This document shows positions 1-12,224 of a DNA stretch of 64,000 nt, in pieces. The translations under genes were made by a program, and so were the position numbers. This stretch comes from Zoroaster sp. YZ-2022. Lineage: Eukaryota > Echinodermata > Asteroidea > Forcipulatida > Zoroasteridae. The notes beneath the pieces were generated by a model. The model ran no database searches and had not been told where the DNA came from. It worked only from the letters and a program-made list of their open reading frames with translations. Location of the stretch: positions 43,870,227 through 43,934,226 of the forward strand of contig CM055819.1 of assembly GCA_029582265.1 (NCBI GenBank). The letters are read 5' to 3'. The number at the start of each line of letters is the position of its first letter. The stretch's first letter is position 1.

Positions 1-560
1 ATTTTGTTCATCCACGATATATCATAAAACATATATCACGCTTTTCGATAGTATCGCGATTATTTTTTTTCATTTACGCATGATTGCTTAAGAGCCAATA
101 ACCACAGGTATGTACCCTTCTACAAGCATCACAATAAATCGCCAGCGTTTAGCCGAGAGACACCTACAATCACGCCAATCGTGAGTGCACCATGGACATT
201 GGCAAATTCGTTTACATAGTGTGTGTACTTTCTGTAATTTCTGACTCAACTTACAATTGTGATTTTAGTTTTTCAATCGTTTTTCAACTTGAAAAGGTTC
301 TCGCCCAAGCTTAGCGTGCTGTGCTTGCGAGCCCAATAGAAGTTTATGTAGATAAAGCCCTACCTTGTTATTTTAACTTAATATTAATATTTGGCATGCT
401 AAATTGGGTTGATTAATAATTAGGGTAAAGTGTATGTTACTGAGTGGCATCCTGTTATATTTCTTTAAAAAATATTTACAGTGTAGGGGCCTACCCCCAT
501 TGTGTTGTTACATGTAACTTATAACCCTAATACAGCGCTCTTTATTTTTCTTCTTTTTAG

Positions 561-618
561 GCTTTCATCATCAGCAAAAATGAAGAGAATCGTGTTCCAA
601 ATGTCACGTATTGACCAT
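561..618 (+). other. candidate small coding exon, unidentified
   Basis: A long pyrimidine tract ending in AG (to 560) precedes 58 bases that end at a consensus GTAAGT donor (619). An ATG at 580 opens 13 codons up to the donor. No homology is recognisable. It reads toward the 3' end of the minus-strand RAG1-like gene. It could be chance splice signals. The rest of 1-1127 shows no gene I can support. Confidence 0.2.
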
Positions 619-1127
619 GTAAGTAATCTAGTGTTGTTTACAGATAATGTACATGTATAGCCTGTGGAAGATTTTCAATTTGTTAGTCAAAGGCGTACGG
701 TATACAAGTTGACATGCTTATTTTCAAAAATAGTACATTAAGGCCAACAATCAAATTGCGGTTATTGCTAAACTACCATTCATATGGATATAAGAAATCA
801 TCCACAATTTTTGATAAACCATCCACAATTTTTTTGTAAACCTTGTAATTTTGTTTTTTGTCTTTAACAATCACAAAATAGCAGCATAACTGGGGATGGG
901 GCAGTGGTCACCTGGAAAGAACAAATATTTTCGGGTGGGGGTGGTGGGGAAGGGGAAGCGCTTTACGTACTTGTTTTAATAACTCTGAGCAGGTGTCTGA
1001 GCAGATAAGAATTTGAGCTGGGGTCGCTACTAGCCTTGTGGTGGATTATTGCATCCTACCGCACAGTTACGTCACTGCACAATACAATTATTTATTTGCA
1101 TATGATGTTACTTATTTTATTTTGATG

Positions 1128-4100
1128 CTAGTTTTCATGTTTCCTCCAAGGTTCTACAGTGCTAGCTCGGATGTCTGGTATTGTGCTAGTGAGATGTCTT
1201 CTCATTATGGCCATCAACCGTTGCAAATTGTCACGCATCCCATGAACTATTCGCCCAATACGGTTGAAGTGTGTGTGGATCAATTCTCCACCTTGTTCAT
1301 TAAGGAGTCCAAACCCAACTCGGAACTTAGAGAGCTGTTGTACCGCATGGTCTTCCAGAAGATGAAGTTTTGGGGTGATGTTTTGGCCGGGGAACATACG
1401 CCGATATGTGTCCAGGAGGTCCTTGATACAGATACCTAAAGAGAAGGAATTATACATTTATAAGGGAATCACAAAGGATGAAATCATCTACAAAGCTCAA
1501 ACGATATGTCAGAATGGAAAGTGAAAAAGAAAATATGGAATGGCAGAAGTGAGTACCGATCTACTTAATGTACAGTAATTACCTATGCGCTGGATTTCTT
1601 CAGATGAAAGGGGATTTGCATGGTTGATGCCTTGATGTACATCCGCAAATTTAAGGAAAATGTCACGATACTTATGCTTCACTGTCAAAGCTTCCCTCAT
1701 AAGGCGATTTTGACAGGCGAGTGGTAAGTCATCAGTCATGTGCTCGATTACAGCCTGCCGAGGGGCGTCAGTAAGAGCGTCAATGACTTCAACCTAGAAG
1801 AGGAAGGAAAAAAGTCACTTTTTTGGAATACAAATTCCCCACTGCAGAATTTCAAATACTCCAGTGAGTACATATGTCATGTGTGCATCTCCTGATCAGA
1901 TTATCTATGGATTAAACCTTATATGGATTACCTTACAGCATTTGTGTACGTGGTTCCCAACGAAGGCTTTACCATGGTAGGCTTGGCGTTGCACGTTAAA
2001 TTTGGAAAGCACCTTTTCTAAAGAGCTGACAATGGGACCAGTGCCAAAGGCAAGGTCAGCACTATTGGCCTCCTTTTCCTGTGGAGAAAAAAATATTAAA
2101 AATTTTACTGCTGTAAGATGCAATATCTAGTGCAGATTGGACTTGCCAACATGTTTTATCTGATCAATATTTTGATTGGAAATTGGAGATTAATTACCAA
2201 ATTCTGCACGTCAATTCGCAACTGGACTGCCTCCATTGCCATTTGACAAAATTCAGCACTGGCATCCTGCTGTGTCGTGTTCTGAAGGACGTACAAGGGT
2301 AGGTCATCTTCAATTTCCTCCAGTCGGGCCTGCTTGTCTCGTAACTGCTTGGATATATTATGTTGTTTGCTGATGCTTGCTGAGACTTGTGCGTCAAAAT
2401 TGTTGACTTCAAGATCGTCCTCGTCAGTATCAACTTCTGCATCAGCTCGCAACTTGAACAGATGACTGTCTAAGTCATGACATTCACCCTCGAAGAGGTC
2501 ATACAGCTTTTTGAACACTCCCAATGAGATGTGCAAACTTGGGAGAATGACCTGTAGTATGGGGGGAAATCAGTGAATGTTACTACATGTATACATGTAC
2601 ATAATAACTGATTGTTTTACTTGAGTCTGGATTTGAGTTGACTCCTGAATTGAGATAATCCTTCAGTGAATTACACATGGATGCTCATCTCATGGTTTAT
2701 GGAACTTATTTTTTCCAAAACCACACTGTGTAACATTTGTGGGAATTCTTAAAGGGTTAGCAGTAACACAGTGTGGGGGTAAAGTTGAACTGATAATTAT
2801 CAACAAACTTAAATACAAGTCATGTAGTGCATGTACATGTACACATGTTGCTCAAATATTTGGTCTTGTAGTTCATGCACGTACACTGACAATTGGGCCT
2901 ATACACCATTGTACATGTATTACTAAGTACATTATGTTATACATGTAGTTGTTCCACATTATTTTATTCAAATGAGTGTCTGCACTTAATAATAAAAACA
3001 CAGTATACAATGTTCTTACATGGTCTAGTTCAATTGAAATCATGGGCTCATTAACAACACTAACAGAAACATATTTTGCTCGATTCCTTTTGGCACCGTC
3101 ATTAGTAAAGACGCTGTAGTTGTTCCTTATGGTCTGTAGGGTACGAGCTGATGATGGTCCACGTTGTTTATATGGTTGCTGCATCATTTCCTTTGAAGCA
3201 GTACAGTAGATGCAACAATAGCGAGCTGTTAAAAAAAGAAATAAAACAAAGTTCAATTTGAAGAATTAGTCAAATCTGCATAACACTACTTCTTGTACAT
3301 GTAGACCATATGTACAGGTAAGTTCAAAGATGTACATGTACATGTACTGCACATACATGTAGATGTACACAGATATGGATTTATTTGTGCATCCTCTGCA
3401 CTACTTACCATTGCATCCACAGAGACCATACATCTTGTTCAGGAGCTCGTAATCCCCGAAACAGAAGAGTCGGATTGTCTTGTCACTGTTACGTAATAAA
3501 TGGAAGAAAAAACAATCAAAATTAGACTAGTTTGTGTACAGTGAATCAAATATACAAGTTTTGTTGTGTCATTTAATTCTGATACTTTACATACAACGAG
3601 CATGTATTTGCTGAAATGAATAGCAACAAACAAAAAAACTTACCGCCACTTGGTTGTTGACAATGTGGCTACCTGGTCCATGATCTTTGGGAGAGTGCAT
3701 TGAAGGTTGACTAGAGAGTCATTTCCCTCGAAGCAACAGAACACTACTGTGTTAGCTAGTGAATTTGGGTGATGCACATTGACGATTTGGAAATTTAACT
3801 TGAATGACGTCCCTCCCTTATCCCCTCCTATTTTCACCCAAATCTCGGTTGAGGGAATAACATCATTGTGCCAAGTTAAGCATCCATTTCTAGAAAGAAA
3901 ACAAAAACAGAAAATTCATTTGCAATCATGTGATTGTGGTGCACACATTTATGCATCAAACGAGTACATGTATAGTGTAAAATTTTAAAAGGTACATTCC
4001 AAGTTGAATTTTACTAACTTGTCAAGACGATCCAGGTAGTCCAGAATCATACTACTCAGGTTGTTGATGTAAACAATGGGGGTTTCTCTGGTTATAAAGC

Positions 4101-6070
4101 CATTGATTCCATCTGCCTTTGTGGAGGGGAACACAAGGTTGGCCAGCTCTCCTTGTAGGCTACAATCCTTAAGTAGGATTTTTTGATGATGCCTCATCTT
4201 CCTTTCAGATGTCACCTTAAAGCTAGTACCGAGGTACCTACATGTAGTACAAATTCAAAAAGAAAATATTTAAAAACATGTTCTAAAATTGATATTTAAC
4301 TTGTATAATTGGCTTGTTTATTCTGAATATTGTTTTATCTGAATACAAATGTATAAACTTTTCAATAGTCAGGTACTTATGTGAGAATACATGTGGTTAT
4401 TAAGTTTATGTATGAGAAATAATTAAATATGTTTGAATGTGACCTATTGTAATTAAATAAAATGTAAATATGTTCACAGTTTAATTACTTATTCTGATTA
4501 GGCCAGAACTGTATAATTACCGTCTGATCTTGCGTAGCTGGTCCCAGGCGAGGTGACAATCTTTCATCATCGCAAATGCTTTGTTTGCTGACATTGTACA
4601 TGTATTGCTATCTGTGTTGTGATGACCACTCATGTCTGATGATTTACACCCGGTCACCTTCTGTATTAAGGCAGGCTGTAATTGTGTGCAATATATGAAT
4701 ATTTACTTTTAAATTATTATATTTGTAAAATAGCTTCATTTCAATTCAAATATAATTTTGTGTGTGCAGTATTAATTTATAAAGTATCCTTATTCTCCGT
4801 AGAGTCACATAATTCTATTTTTGTATTTTATAATCTATGTACAGCACTTTAAAACAAATATATTTATGATTATTTTTTATGTATGTAATATTCAGTGAAC
4901 TATTTATTCTGTATTGAATTGCAAAACATTTCACGATTCAGCATTTGCTCATGAGAATTGGTGATGCAGAAAACCAAATGTAAATTATTTATTATTATAA
5001 TTCATATTTTATTTGTGAACATCACTTACTCGTCCCCCGGTGTGTAGGAAAGCTTTGTGCTCTTTGTCTTGTTGAAGTTTTATCCACATCCAACGGTCAG
5101 TGGCCTGTTCAATTTCAATTGGTATGGGATTGCCTGCTTCGTACTTTGATGCCAGAGCTTTGAGAATTCGTGCAGCATTTGTTGCACCATTATCTTCAGA
5201 AACTTGTGGGTCAACTTGCACTTGTCCCCGGAATATTTTAACTGTTGGCTTAGTAGGCATTTTTGATGTGCACTGGTGATTTACAAATTTACAGATTTTA
5301 CCAATATTGTGGCAAGTTATACATGCAACATCCAGATTGTCCAGCTGTACACAAAGAACTCTTGGGCTTGCTGTGATATTGCTGACATGTATTGATACAA
5401 GGCATACTGGGCATTTAATTTTAGCAACTTTGTTGTGTGTGAAATAATTAGACAAACATGTTGCGCAAAAATTATGTTGACAAGGTGTCTGTACCGATGG
5501 CCTGCTCAATATGCACAGGCAGATAGCACATGTAAATAAGTTTTGTTCCTCATGTCCAAATACCTCAAGGTTGGGGGGAACTTGCTGTTGGCCCGTGAGC
5601 GTAGGCATTATCAAATGCTCAAATATGCTGTGTGATCCAACGTCAAAGGGAAGGTTAGGCGCGGCTGTTAACTGTTCATTCTGTACATGAATGTACCCGC
5701 CTCTCTTTGCTTTTTTATTTGCTGTACGACAGCCACCTTTTGCTTGAGATGTCACCAAGCTGCACACGTAACAGTAGCCCGTCCTCTGATGTTTTGGCCA
5801 GTCCCTCTGTATGTGTTGTGTGCAAGTTGCCTGCTTATTGCAATAGTTTCGAGTACCAGACCTCTGGTGTCTCACTTTCCTTGCGCAGAGTTCACACAAA
5901 TTATGTGGATGCTGTTCTGGAGAATCATCCCAGATGTTGATGTCAAAAACGCCTTGTATCTCCTTACAGTAATCCTTGCAAATCGTAGGTTTCCTATTTG
6001 TGATTTTGATCCTGTATGAACATATTCTACATATTTTGGTTAAACCTAACTGGTGGAATTTGAAGCTCAT
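1128..6070 (-). CDS. RAG1-like DDE recombinase/transposase, ten exons, apparently intact
   Basis: Exons on the minus strand: 6070-5030, 4675-4521, 4237-4019, 3889-3644, 3485-3409, 3225-3020, 2551-2198, 2078-1932, 1793-1583, 1435-1128. All introns are GT/AG, all phases match, and the sum is 2964 nt (987 aa, TAG stop), close to the ~1040 aa of vertebrate RAG1. Residues ~14-62 form a cysteine-rich N-terminal zinc region (CRIC near 14, CELC near 59). Residues 181-223 are a C3HC4 RING (C181, C184, C197, H199, C202, C205, C220, C223), followed by a CxxC...HxC finger (250-267). In the core I align D495 (KIGGDKGG), D565 (FGDYELL) and E932 (LLNEQGGE) with RAG1 D600/D708/E962, and C584/C587 and H910/H915 with its zinc ligands C727/C730/H937/H942. 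The H-x4-H spacing is the same as in RAG1. Family knowledge: RAG1 and relatives cut DNA at recombination signals or element ends. Inference: a nuclear DNA recombinase, either a RAG-like/N-RAG-type transposon protein or a domesticated copy. The start is the first ATG ahead of the zinc region. Confidence 0.85.
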
Positions 6071-7079
6071 TTTGAAGAGAGTAATAAATATATTGAAAAA
6101 GACACTATGTGTACTGCTGTCATAACTTACACCTTTAAAGTTTGAGTACTTCTGTCAAAGGCTGTCATACCCCTTTAAAACACCGCCTACTGCCTTTAAC
6201 GTTAACGTTGAGTGTGCACAGACTTCGTACACATATACTGCACACAGTATCCGTACACAAAATGCATAATACGTACTGTACGTAAAAATTGTATTGCGCG
6301 CGCTATTTGTGTTGCTGGTACCCGCAATCAATGCATGATGTTGAAACAGGAAAACATTTTTATAATGGGAACCAATGAAAACAACGCGATCGTCTGAAAC
6401 GAGTTTCATGGACACGGTGAATGGTAAATTGTCACTTTTTAACTCACCGTTGCTATTAAAATACAAATGTCCCAGAGTTTAAACACTAATTTATGTTTGT
6501 AAAATATATTAAAGGCAACAGGAAAGGCATACGATGTTTTAATGAATGCTTCGTTTATTAATAATTCATTTTTTTCTACACCGATGTTTTTCGGAATAAA
6601 TTACGAATCAAGTTTGAAAATGCAACACTAAAATTACAATTTAACAATCTTAATTCGTTTTTTCAATTTTTTATTGACTAAAAACAATATCTTTTTTCTA
6701 AATAATTTTGAATCAATTAAAAAAAAAAAAATTAAACTCGCATCACCTCATCAAATTTGTTTTTTAAATGTTGACGTCATCAAACATCAAAAAAAAATTC
6801 TGAGTAGCGTCTTGCGCCGATGTAGTAGGGGAAAAACAAACTATGACGTCATCAACATCTCACACAACACACCATCCCTTTTTTTAGTCTTATAACAGTC
6901 ACACCCCTACTACTACCCAACAAATTTATTTAAAACAAATCATTTTTTTGGTACTTGGTCCAGGACCGGCATCTGACATACTACTTGAGCTTATAATGTA
7001 TTTTAAGCAAGATTTATCCATGAAGTGTTTCTTACCATTCGTTGTTTGTGGAATGTTATAATAACGCGTTATTTTACAG
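6071..7079. other. upstream region of the RAG1-like gene, no gene seen
   Basis: AT-rich sequence that should hold the promoter and 5' UTR of the minus-strand RAG1-like gene. I see no coding potential I trust. A CACTATG at 6103-6109 resembles a RAG-family heptamer but points the wrong way for an element end. Confidence 0.4.
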
Positions 7080-7434
7080 GAGACATTTGTGGTCAAACCA
7101 ACATCAACATAACCAGTTCCCTTCACTCTTGACATACCTGATTACTGGGTCTTTGAATGCCGTTGGTTTATCACAAATCCTTTGGAAACATTCATATACA
7201 TAGATGTTGTCCGTGTCAGTATATCAGCGTATCAGGAGTTATCATTTGAGCGGGTGATTGGTAGTAATCGTAACGAGACAACTCTTATATATGAATACAC
7301 GTTGGACACGACACTGCCGAACGGAACGTCCTTCTACTTCAGTGGGAACAACATTACAATATCATTTTCATCCTGCCGGTATGTCAGAAGTGCGCCCTCA
7401 TTGATGGTAATCTTACGATATGAGGATGATGGTG
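7080..7434 (+). pseudogene. unit 1 CUB-like exon, frameshifted near its start
   Basis: Acceptor AG at 7078-7079 and a GTAATA donor at 7435. The first codons read DICGQTNI, like the DMCGTSNN opening of the later CUB exons. The domain then continues in another frame from about 7131 (FECRWFITNP, the conserved Cys-Arg-Trp of CUB) through YRYVRS... to RYEDDG. A net one-base shift lies between 7082 and 7130. This copy is the most divergent of the array and may be its oldest member. Confidence 0.5.
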
Positions 7435-7861
7435 GTAATAAGTGGATCATAATGTCATCCAGATCATAACGTTACATCAACAATTGTCACCGAATCATAA
7501 TGGAAAACTTAAAGTGGTTCATTATGTAATCCAGACCTATTATCAAACAGGTCTAATGGATATTATATATATATTACCCAGAATAATCGGCTCACAATGT
7601 TATCCAGACCAAAAGTGGCTGTTATCATTACGACATCCCTAAACTGACCATAATGTATTTTTATCAAGCATAAGCATATTATTTAAAAAGTACACTGTTA
7701 TTATTACTGTTACCCAGCAGAAATACAGTTAGATACATAAATGTATGATACTATAAATTTACAAATCATATCACAATTTGAAATACAGGACTAACCGTCA
7801 TGAAAAGTGAATTAAATAAAATCACAAGGAAACTGTTTATTATGTGAACGAAGAAAAATGT

Positions 7862-7925
7862 ACTTAAGCAGGATTTGAACCAGTTACCGTATTGGAACTC
7901 TACCAACTGAGCTATCTAATCCGAG
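7862..7925 (-). repeat. tRNA-like sequence (SINE head or tRNA pseudogene)
   Basis: Reverse complement carries an A-box-like TAGCTCAGTTGGTAGAG and a B-box-like GGTTCAAATCC about 30 bases later, with a plausible anticodon arm between. Flanks show no mature tRNA context, so a SINE remnant is more likely than a functional tRNA. Confidence 0.5.
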
Positions 7926-8002
7926 CCTTATTGGTCATTCTCAACATTTATTTTAAAAAATACAAAGATTGCCTTGACATGCTATAAACCTTTGCTTTTT
8001 AG

Positions 8003-8116
8003 GTGTGTGTAATGTTGAGCAGATACTCTGTAAGCCGTATAGAAAGTGTCTACCAATAAGAGTTGCTTGCAATTATGTTGTGGATTGCCCAGATTACACG
8101 GATGAAATAAACTGTG
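8003..8116 (+). CDS. unit 1 LDL-receptor class A (LDLa) exon
   Basis: 114-nt exon between a TTTTTAG acceptor and a GTGAGC donor, phase 1 at both ends. The translation has the six-cysteine LDLa pattern ending CPDYTDEINC, with the acidic Ca2+-binding residues (D..D..DE) before the last Cys. It is an extracellular ligand-binding module of the receptor-like array that follows, and is intact. Confidence 0.8.
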
Positions 8117-8199
8117 GTGAGCGTTAACATTTATGTGGAAGTTGTTGTGTACTTAATAATTTTAGTTATATTCTACAATTCTCTCAATAATATACTTGT

Positions 8200-9640
8200 T
8201 TTGAGAGTCTCCTCTAGACACGTTTGCTTTATGAGGACCTTCACCACCTATAATCACTCTCGTCTGAGTTCTTTACCGATACATGGTTTTTTATGTTGTA
8301 TTGATTGACGAGCTTGCTTTGAGAGTCTCCTCTAGACAAGCTTGCTTTATAGAGACCTGCATCAACTATAATCACTCTTGTCTGAGTTCTTTACAGATAC
8401 ATGTTTTTGTATGTTGTATTGATTGACAAGCTTGCTTTAAGTTGCTTTATAGAAACCTGCACCAGCTATAATCACTCTTGTCTGAGTTTTTTTTACTGAT
8501 ACATGTTTTTGTATGTTGTATTGATTAACGAGCTTGCTTTATGGAGACCTGCACCAACTATAATCACTCTCATCTGAGTTCTTTACAGATACATGTTTTT
8601 GTATGTTGTATTGATTGACAAGCTTGCTTTATAGAGACCTCCACCAACTATAATCACTCTTGTCTGAGTTCTTTACAGATACATGTTTTTGTATGTTGTG
8701 TTGGTTGACAAGCTTGCTTTATGGAGACCTCCACCAACTATAATCACTCTTGTCTGAGTTCTTTACAGATACATGTTTTTGTATGTTGTATTGATTGACA
8801 AGCTTGCTTTAAGTTGCTTTATAGAAACCTGCACCAGCTATAATCACTCTTGTCTGAGTTTTTTTTACTGATACATGTTTTTGTATGTTGTATTGATTAA
8901 CGAGCTTGCTTTATGGAGACCTGCACCAACTATAATCACTCTCATCTGAGTTCTTTACAGATACATGTTTTTGTATGTTGTATTGATTGACAAGCTTGCT
9001 TTATAGAGACCTCCACCAACTATAATCACTCTTGTCTGAGTTCTTTACAGATACATGTTTTTGTATGTTGTGTTGGTTGACAAGCTTGCTTTATGGAGAC
9101 CTCCACCAACTATAATCACTCTTGTCTGAGTTCTTTACAGATACATGTTTTTGTATGTTGTATTGATTGACAAGCTTGCTTTCAGTTGTTTTATAGAAAC
9201 CTGCACCAGCTATAATCACTCTTGTCTGAGTTTTTTTTACTGATACATGTTTTTTGTATGTTGTATTGATTAACGAGCTTGCTTTATGGAGACCTGCACC
9301 AACTATAATCACTCTCATCTGAGTTCTTTACAGATACATGTTTTTGTATGTTGTATTGATTGACAAGCTTGCTTTATAGAGACCTCCACCAACTATAATC
9401 ACTCTTGTCTGAGTTCTTTACAGATACATGTTTTTGTATGTTGTGTTGGTTGACAAGCTTGCTTTATGGAGACCTCCACCAACTATAATCACTCTTGTCT
9501 GAGTTCTTTACAGATACATGTTTTGTATGTTGTATTGATTGACAAGCTTGCTTTATAGAGACCTGCACCAACTATAATCACTCGTCTGAGTTCTTTACAG
9601 ATACATGTTTTTGTATGTTGTATTGGTTGAGTGGAAAATA
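8200..9640. repeat. ~90 bp minisatellite with ~370 bp higher-order period
   Basis: About 15 monomers, each with the phrase ACATGTTTTTGTATGTTGT. Most are spaced 90 bp. A longer ~102 bp variant (TTTTTTTACTG in place of TTCTTTACAG) recurs at about 8500, 8873 and 9243, giving a ~370 bp super-repeat. Lies in the intron after the unit 1 LDLa exon. Open frames inside are repeat artefacts. Confidence 0.9.
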
Positions 9641-9684
9641 ATATAAACCGAACTGAACTTCCATTGGAAACACATTATATTTAC

Positions 9685-9740
9685 CTCCTTCTCCTTCTCC
9701 TTCTCCTTCTCCTTCTCCTTCTCCTTCTCCTTCTCCTTCT
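9685..9740. repeat. (CTCCTT)n microsatellite
   Basis: About nine copies of a six-base pyrimidine unit. Confidence 0.9.
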
Positions 9741-9849
9741 TATCGGTTGTCTACAAAAAACACATACTTGCAAACTTCACATGAACTTGAAACTGAGCAT
9801 ATACTTAAAAACATGAGTTGTGACGTCATGATGAGGTCATCAGATATCG

Positions 9850-10345
9850 AATTGCGATAAATCAAAGTTTAATATTTAAAAACATCATATCGCAACAACC
9901 ACAAGAGGTAAATTCACAATTTTCGCACCATTGCACAGATCGTTAATTGTCGAAAAATATGTACACAAAGGTGACCCCAATTTGACCTTACTTCTTGTCC
10001 AAACCGGAAGTCAAAGTTTAATATTTAAAACAATCATATCTCAACAACCACGAGAGATAAATTCACAGTTTTTGCACCATTGTACAGATTGTTAATTGTC
10101 AAAAATATTTACAAAAAGGTGACCCCAATTTGACCTTTACTTCCTGTCTAAATCGGAATTCAAAGTTTAATATTTAACAAAATCATATCTCAACAACCAC
10201 AAAGGGTAAATTCACAATCTTTCCACGATTGTATAGATTGTTAATTGTCAAAAAATATTTACACAAAGGTGACCCCAATTTGACCTTTACTTCCTGTCCA
10301 AACCGGAAGTCAAACTTTAATATTAAAAACATATTTTCAAAACCG
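9850..10345. repeat. ~148 bp tandem repeat, three copies and a partial fourth
   Basis: The phrase CAAAGTTTAATATTTAA recurs at about 9863, 10011 and 10160 with a diverged fourth at 10311. Each unit also carries GGTGACCCCAATTTGACC. Non-coding intronic repeat. Confidence 0.8.
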
Positions 10346-10671
10346 TATTTTTTACGTAAACCGTAAAAAATTATAATCATGTACTCTTTAATATGTAAAA
10401 AAATATAATAATGCAAAGTTTCTTTAAAAAACATTCTGACGTCATCTTCACTGCCCTGACAAAACCGAACACCTATGTGTTTGTAATATAACAAACACTT
10501 CCGTCTAGTTTGTTGTTGTGGTTTGTGTGTGATATGGACACATTTTCGAAACGTTACAATTTACAGTAACGTTTCAAGAACTATAATGATAAATGGCTCA
10601 CCTTTTACCAGTGTTATCTTAACGTTCTGTTAATAATGAAGCTGTGTTACTTCCTCTGATTTGTTGCCCAG

Positions 10672-11114
10672 ACATGTGCGGTACTTCAAATAATCATCTG
10701 CAATTTGGAGAAGCGCTTACAATTCTGGGTGAAATTACCCGACAACCAGACGGAAATCGCATGTCTCACTTTGCCGTGTATTCGGGAACGTCAGCATCGT
10801 TTCCGAATACAAATTCTCTTTAATCGATCACCGACATCGTGGGCATTTCGTGTGTGTTTGGAAATTCACTGAGCCACCAGGAAGTCGAATCCGAATAGAG
10901 ATTATCGAATTTTCCAGTTCTTATTATATTTTGAAAGTTGGAAATGGGCTCGATCCTACTGACGGAGAGCCGATTGCAGTATTGGACGAGGATTTGCTGT
11001 ACGCGATGGAGGTGTTGTCTGTTGATTCGGGAGTCTGGATAGTGCTGGAATCGAACTGGCCGTATAGATTATTCAATAGACTACGAATGGTATTGACGGT
11101 TTATAACATGACTG
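10672..11114 (+). pseudogene. unit 2 CUB exon with a one-base deletion
   Basis: Acceptor CCCAG (to 10671), donor GTAACT (11115). Opens DMCGTSNNHLQFGEALTI and ends VLTVYNMTG like its siblings. The frame breaks near 10816, where siblings have one more T before TCTCTTTAATC, giving an in-frame TAA. From there the CUB core continues in the shifted frame (CVWKFTEPPGSRIRIEI, GEPIAVLDED). No LDLa exons follow before unit 3, so this unit is also incomplete. Confidence 0.75.
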
Positions 11115-11914
11115 GTAACTTCATTTCAAAACAGTATATGTAAAACTCCATCGGACTTGTATTATATTATGCTTATTTTATTGACAATTGTACATAACTG
11201 CTTTACAGCTGAATTACAACAATACTGCAGTTAAATGGAATCATAATTTTTTAACTTAAACCCTGAAAATAATGAATGTTATTAAAAGAAAAAAACAATT
11301 GAGTTGTTTATATTGCAGATAATCCATTGTGTTCAAAGAAATTATTTGAAAATCTTAACTATCTTAACTAAATACTAAATATGTATAAAATGAGAACACC
11401 TTGGAGACTGGGACAATTTTACAATCATTTTATTCAAAGAACACTCAGTCAATATCATAATTAAGCAAATCAAAGGGTCAACCCACTATAAACAAAATGA
11501 AATGTAAACATTGCCGTGGCAAAACAAAACACTTAATACGCCAATGTAAACTAGAGACACTGGCCATATCTATGTAAGGTATATGGACAGGCTGCGGGTG
11601 TACTCTGCTCAATATATTTCATTGATCGGAGTAGGCGTGGTACGACATAAATGTGTTTTACCTGATACAAATTATGTTTGTCTTTCCTCTATCCCTCTAT
11701 CTCACCTAACCATCTCTCTTTGTTCCCCCTCTTCTGCATCCGTCTGCAATTTTGTTGTTGTTGTGGTTTGTCTGTGATGGGCACATTTTCCAAGCATCAC
11801 TTTTTTCACAATAAAACCAAATTATTACATGATAAATGTATCACCTTTTAGCAGTGTTATCATAACGTTATGTGAATAATGAAGCTGTGTTACTTCCTCT
11901 GATTTGTTGCCCAG

Positions 11915-12224
11915 ACATGTGTGGTACTTCAAATAATCATCTGCGATTTGGAGAAGCACTTACAATTATGGGGGAAACTATCAGACAATCAGACGGAAAT
12001 GTCATGTCTCACTTTTGTTTTTGGGGACGTCAGCATCATTTCCGAATACTGATGTCTTTTTAGTCGACCAGCGATATCCTAGGGATTTCGTGTGTCCTTG
12101 GAAATTCACTGAGCCGCCGGGGAGTCGAATTCGAATTGACATTCTTGAATTTTCCAGTTATGATAATATTTTAAAAGTTGGAAATGGAGTCAATCCTACT
12201 GACGGAGAGCCGATTGCAGTATTG
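11915..12224 (+). pseudogene. unit 3 CUB exon, frameshifted and truncated
   Basis: Same acceptor and opening as unit 2. A small deletion near 12012-12022 replaces the HFAVYSGT segment and shifts the frame. The CUB then resumes (FPNTDVFLVDQRY...) until IAVLN at 12224, where unrelated LINE-like sequence begins. The last third of the domain, including the VDSGVWIVLES segment, is absent. Confidence 0.75.

Noticed and set aside
2198..2551. LHISLG segment of the RAG1-like protein as the site of the second catalytic Asp (which would then be Ser)
   Set aside because: That segment aligns with LHCDIG of RAG1, which lies after the C727/C730 zinc ligands; the second catalytic residue lies before them and is conserved here as D565.
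5687..6019. Plus-strand open frames opposite exon 1 of the RAG1-like gene
   Set aside because: Antisense shadows of a strongly supported coding exon.
215..6109. CATAGTG (215-221) and CACTATG (6103-6109) as RAG-type element ends
   Set aside because: Their orientation is opposite to that of TIRs enclosing the gene, and sequence beyond the heptamer does not pair.
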